Positions 6,477-9,472 of a stretch of DNA of 9,472 nt are shown piece by piece. Numbering within the stretch: the stretch's first letter is position 1; every line of letters begins with the position of its first letter. Made by a program: the position numbers and the translations under genes. Location: positions 1 through 9,472 of the forward strand of contig JAICEG010000184.1 of assembly GCA_025924295.1 (NCBI GenBank), read 5' to 3'. The notes under the pieces are model-generated. The model worked only from the letters and a program-made list of their open reading frames with translations. It was not told the origin of the DNA and searched no databases. Source of the DNA: Vicinamibacteria bacterium. GTDB taxonomy: Bacteria; Acidobacteriota; Vicinamibacteria; Vicinamibacterales; UBA2999.

Positions 6477-7199
6477 GTGATTCCTTTTCTGAGTCCTCAC
6501 GATCCGTTTCCGCCAGTCGAACGAGCGCTGCGGGATCCCAATGGGTTGCTCGCCGCTGGCGCCGATCTCTCACCGGAGCGCCTGCTCGATGCGTATACAC
6601 ACGGCATCTTTCCGTGGTTTGGCGAGGACGACCCGTTGCTGTGGTGGAGCCCGGATCCGCGGATGGTGCTCTTCACCGCCGACGTGCATGTGTCGCGTTC
6701 GCTGCGCAAGACGATGGGCTCGGGGCGCATGCAGATTTCAATGGACAGTTGTTTTGCCCAGGTCATGGAAGGATGCGCCGAACCTCGACGAGGCCAGGAT
6801 GGCACGTGGATAACGCACGAGATGTCGGAGGCATACCGTCGGCTCTTCGATCTCGGGTATGCGCACTCGGTTGAAGTATGGGTCGACCAACACCTGGTGG
6901 GCGGACTCTACGGAGTCGCCCTCGGCCGGATGTTCTACGGCGAGTCGATGTTCAGCCGTGTCTCTGACGCATCGAAGGTGGCGCTGGTGGCGTTGGTGAA
7001 GCAGATTGAGCGGTGGGGCTTCCCCTGCGTCGATTGCCAGATGTCCACGGGGCATTTGTCGTCGCTCGGCGCTCGCGAGATCTCACGGCCCACGTTTCTA
7101 CGCCTGCTGGGTCCGCTCGTGCGGCAGGCGCCCGCGCTGTCGCCCTGGCGGTTCGATGCGGACCTTCTGGGTACAATGGGGTCGGGAGTCGGGAGTTGA
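6477..7199 (+). CDS. aat: Leucyl/phenylalanyl-tRNA--protein transferase
   Basis: A 240-residue cytosolic enzyme that transfers Leu or Phe from aminoacyl-tRNA to the N-terminal Lys or Arg of proteins, creating primary N-degrons for ClpS-ClpAP. Clear family motifs: DPNGLLAAGADLSPERLL (20-37), GIFPWF (43-48), LLWWSPDPR (54-62), GTWIT (109-113), HSVEVW (130-135), GLYGVALG (143-150), GESMFSR (155-161) and DCQ (186-188), matching the catalytic-pocket residues of the E. coli enzyme (Glu156, Asp186 and Gln188 by alignment). The GTG start is the first possible start after an in-frame stop, and the protein fits the family from residue 2. The last residues (GSGVGS) and the TGA come from GTCGGGA heptamers, so the native C-terminus seems to end in repeat DNA. 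It heads the aat-clpS-clpA cluster. Confidence 0.95.
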   Translation: MIPFLSPHDPFPPVERALRDPNGLLAAGADLSPERLLDAYTHGIFPWFGEDDPLLWWSPDPRMVLFTADVHVSRSLRKTMGSGRMQISMDSCFAQVMEGCAEPRRGQDGTWITHEMSEAYRRLFDLGYAHSVEVWVDQHLVGGLYGVALGRMFYGESMFSRVSDASKVALVALVKQIERWGFPCVDCQMSTGHLSSLGAREISRPTFLRLLGPLVRQAPALSPWRFDADLLGTMGSGVGS

Positions 7200-7284
7200 T
7201 GGGTCAATGGTGTCGGGAGTCATTCGCGGTGGTCAGCAAAGACTCCCGACCCCTTCAAGCCATCAACCCCCGACTCCCGACCCC
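7178..7284. repeat. Nested inverted repeat of GTCGGGA heptamers between aat and clpS
   Basis: Outer arms 7178-7202 and 7260-7284 are reverse-complementary over 25 nt with one mismatch. Inner arms GTCGGGAGTC (7212-7221) and GACTCCCGAC (7241-7250) pair perfectly around a 19-nt loop, separated from the outer stem by a 9 x 9 internal loop. The left side has two tandem GTCGGGA units (7181-7194) and the right side has the same motif inverted. The left arm includes the aat stop codon. It could be a REP-like palindrome, a partial terminator or an mRNA processing site. Confidence 0.85.
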
Positions 7285-7293
7285 CTTACAGAA

Positions 7294-7623
7294 ATGAGCC
7301 AGGACCCGGCCTCTTCGATACTCATCGACCCGCGCAGCGACCAGAAGGTCGAGCGCCCGCGAATGTGGCGTGTGCTCCTGCACAACGACGACTACACCAC
7401 GCAGGAGTTCGTTGTGTGGATCCTCGAGGCGGTCTTTCGCAAGCCGCGGGCCGAAGCGGTCGAGGTGATGCTGCACGTGCATCTGTCGGGCATCGGCGTT
7501 GCCGGCATCTACACGCACGACGTGGCTGAAACGAAACTCAGGAAAACGCGTCAAATGGCAGAGGAGCAGGAATTTCCTCTGCTCGTCACGATGGAGCCTG
7601 AGGCCGGACCCGAACATGAGTAA
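7294..7623 (+). CDS. clpS: ATP-dependent Clp protease adaptor ClpS
   Basis: A 109-residue adaptor that binds N-terminal Leu, Phe, Tyr or Trp of substrates and hands them to the ClpA N-domain. The ClpS core runs from about residue 24 to 100: RVLLHNDDYT, then VMLHVHLSG, THDVAETK and FPLLVTMEP. The pocket residues align with E. coli as Asn31 (N34), Asp32 (D35), Asp33 (D36), Met59 (M62) and His63 (H66). The gate residue Met40 is Gln37 here. The N-terminal 23 residues are a flexible tail as in the family. I chose ATG 7294 by family length. The frame stays open upstream through the repeat to inside aat, and an ATG at 7207 is possible but would add repeat-encoded residues. No strong Shine-Dalgarno is visible. 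Its end overlaps clpA by 8 nt. Confidence 0.93.
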   Translation: MSQDPASSILIDPRSDQKVERPRMWRVLLHNDDYTTQEFVVWILEAVFRKPRAEAVEVMLHVHLSGIGVAGIYTHDVAETKLRKTRQMAEEQEFPLLVTMEPEAGPEHE

Positions 7624-9472
7624 GACACCTGTGCCGTTTGCGCCCGAGACGCTCGAGACGATTCAGCGGGCCTTCCGCATGGCATCCGACCGTCGTCATG
7701 AGGAGGTGGGGCTCGAGCACCTCCTCCTTGCGATCACGGACGAGCCGCAGGGGCGGCGCGTGCTGACGACGTGTGGTGCGGACCTCGATGTGCTGCGCCG
7801 GCAGTTGACCGACGTGCTTGCCCGCGCGTTCACTCCGGTACCTGCGCCGACCGTCGTTGAACCGGAACCGACGCTCGGATTCGACCGCGTGATTCAGCAG
7901 GCGATGATGCACGCCGTGTCGTCGAGCGCGAAACACGTCGAGAGTGGCAGCCTGCTGGTCTTTCTCCTGCAGGAAGAGGACAGCCACGCCGCATACTACC
8001 TGCGCTCGCAGGGGGTCGAGCGGTTGCTGCTGCTGCGTGTGCTCTCACACGGCGCGAAGTCCGAGCCTGCAACGACCAACGCGCCGGGCGCAGAGCCGGG
8101 TGCGCCGTCGGACCCGCTCCAGGCGTACGCCGCGGACCTCGTGGCCCGGGCCGCCGCCGGCCAGATCGATCCGCTGATCGGCCGTTCGCTCGAGATCGAG
8201 CGGATGATCCAGGTGCTCTGCCGTCGCCGCAAGAACAACCCGCTTCTGGTTGGAGAGCCCGGCGTTGGCAAGACGGCACTGGCCGAAGGTCTGGCACTTC
8301 GCATCCACCAGGGTGAGGTCCCCGACGTGCTGAAAGGCGCACGGGTGTTTTCGCTCGACCTCGGGGCGCTGGTCGCGGGCACCCGCTACCGCGGCGACTT
8401 CGAGGAGCGGGTGAAGCAGGTGCTCGATCGCCTCTCGAAGGAAGAGAACGCGATTCTCTTCATCGACGAGATTCACACGCTCGTCGGTGCGGGAGCGGCT
8501 TCGGGTGGTGCGATGGATGCCGGGAACCTGCTGAAGCCCGCCCTGGCCAGCGGCCAGCTGCGCTGCATCGGCTCGACCACCTTCAACGACGTCAAGCAGT
8601 CGTTCGATCGCGATCGCGCGCTGTCGCGCCGCTTCCAGAAGATCGACGTGCTCGAGCCATCGGAAGCGGAGACGCTCGAGATCCTCAAGGGGCTGCGCCT
8701 GCACTACGAGTCGCATCACGGTGTGCAGTACGACGATGACGCGCTCGCCGCAGCGGTGTCGCTGTCGGCTCGTCACCTTCAGGATCTGCACCTGCCAGAC
8801 AAGGCGATCGATGTGCTCGACGAGGCGGGTGCGGCGCAGAAGATGTTGCCTGTCGAGCTACGAACCGCCCGCATCACCGCGCCGCAGGTTGAACAAATCG
8901 TAGCCAAGATGGCGCGCGTGCCGATCCAAAGCGTGTCGAGCGACGACAAGAGGGCGCTCGAGCGCCTGGACGTCGAACTGAAACGCGTGATCTTCGGGCA
9001 GAACGGTCCGATCGACGAGGTCGCGTCGGCGATCAAGTTATCGCGGTCGGGACTGCGCGCGCCGGAAAAGCCGATCGGCAACTTCCTGTTCGCGGGGCCG
9101 ACCGGCGTCGGCAAAACGGAGCTGGCGCGTCAGCTCGCCCGAATCATGGGCGTCGAGTTCATCCGCTTCGACATGTCCGAGTACATGGAGAAGCACGCCG
9201 TGTCCAGGCTGATCGGAGCGCCGCCGGGGTACGTCGGGTACGAAGAAGGGGGACTGCTCATCGACGCGGTTCGCAAGGCGCCGCACGCGGTGCTCCTGCT
9301 CGACGAGATCGAGAAGGCGCACCCGGACATGTTCAGCATCCTGCTCCAGGTGATGGATCACGCGACGCTGACCGATTCACACGGACGCAAAGCCGACTTC
9401 CGCCATGTCGTGCTGATCATGACGACCAACGCGGGTGCTCGCGACCTGTCCGATCGCCGTCTCGGCTTCGCT
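7616..9472 (+). CDS. clpA: ATP-dependent Clp protease ATP-binding subunit ClpA (3' end beyond window)
   Basis: 619 codons are present and the frame is open at the window edge; E. coli ClpA has 758 residues. It forms a hexameric AAA+ unfoldase that feeds ClpP. Order of domains: Clp N-domain repeats (about 8-145, with EEVGLEHLLLAI), a Pro/Ala linker, first AAA+ module with Walker A GEPGVGKT (213-220), pore-loop Tyr258 in TRYRGDFEER and Walker B ILFIDE (Asp284, Glu285), then second AAA+ module with Walker A GPTGVGKT (494-501), pore-loop Tyr539 in GYVG and Walker B LLLDE (Asp563, Glu564). There is no ClpB-type coiled-coil middle domain between the modules, which with the clpS neighbour identifies ClpA rather than ClpB or ClpC. 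The ATG at 7616 overlaps the clpS end, and GAGG lies about 10 nt upstream. The ClpP-contact loop at the edge reads LGF (616-618). Confidence 0.96.
   Translation, partial: MSKTPVPFAPETLETIQRAFRMASDRRHEEVGLEHLLLAITDEPQGRRVLTTCGADLDVLRRQLTDVLARAFTPVPAPTVVEPEPTLGFDRVIQQAMMHAVSSSAKHVESGSLLVFLLQEEDSHAAYYLRSQGVERLLLLRVLSHGAKSEPATTNAPGAEPGAPSDPLQAYAADLVARAAAGQIDPLIGRSLEIERMIQVLCRRRKNNPLLVGEPGVGKTALAEGLALRIHQGEVPDVLKGARVFSLDLGALVAGTRYRGDFEERVKQVLDRLSKEENAILFIDEIHTLVGAGAASGGAMDAGNLLKPALASGQLRCIGSTTFNDVKQSFDRDRALSRRFQKIDVLEPSEAETLEILKGLRLHYESHHGVQYDDDALAAAVSLSARHLQDLHLPDKAIDVLDEAGAAQKMLPVELRTARITAPQVEQIVAKMARVPIQSVSSDDKRALERLDVELKRVIFGQNGPIDEVASAIKLSRSGLRAPEKPIGNFLFAGPTGVGKTELARQLARIMGVEFIRFDMSEYMEKHAVSRLIGAPPGYVGYEEGGLLIDAVRKAPHAVLLLDEIEKAHPDMFSILLQVMDHATLTDSHGRKADFRHVVLIMTTNAGARDLSDRRLGFA

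Noticed and set aside
7006..7293. Long N-terminal extension of clpS reaching back into aat
   Set aside because: The frame is open only because it overlaps aat and stop-free repeat DNA. The ClpS family length fits ATG 7294. The openness itself is reported as a finding.

Overview
This is a densely coded, high-GC bacterial chromosomal window (GC judged by eye, not counted). It carries nine protein genes, several non-coding repeats and hairpins, and no rRNA, tRNA, CRISPR array, transposase or phage gene that I can recognise. The protein flavour, frequent GTG/TTG starts, a glycine-rich RRM protein and stop-adjacent 7-bp repeats would fit an uncultured Acidobacteriota lineage (for example Vicinamibacteria). 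That placement is an inference from general resemblance, not proof.

Left block, + strand (about 84-3711): four genes packed head to tail, probably one operon. They are an FAD/NAD-linked disulfide oxidoreductase of the mercuric-reductase/lipoamide-dehydrogenase superfamily, a secreted helical-repeat (TPR-like) protein of unknown function overlapping it by 4 nt, an 89-residue unrecognised protein, and a YbdL-type PLP-dependent methionine/kynurenine aminotransferase. The block ends in a strong inverted repeat at 3709-3756 that contains the stop codons of both converging genes and looks like a two-way terminator.

Middle block, - strand (3746-6446): gluQ (tRNA-Asp queuosine glutamylation), then an RRM RNA-binding protein with FGGPRP repeats and an acidic tail, then a multi-spanning flippase-like/LPG-synthase-TM protein starting 10 nt after the RRM gene. 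A tract of degenerate GGTTCNN heptamers lies between gluQ and the RRM gene and supplies the gluQ stop codon.

Right block, + strand (6477-9472, continuing off the window): aat, clpS and clpA, the leucyl/phenylalanyl-transferase branch of the bacterial N-degron pathway in order of action. Aat marks proteins, ClpS recognises the N-terminal residue, and ClpA unfolds and feeds ClpP. clpS and clpA overlap by 8 nt. aat and clpS are separated by a spacer that folds almost entirely into a nested inverted repeat built of GTCGGGA heptamers. Gain or loss of one heptamer there would join the two genes in different ways, which is the most unusual observation in the window. clpA is cut by the window edge after 619 codons.
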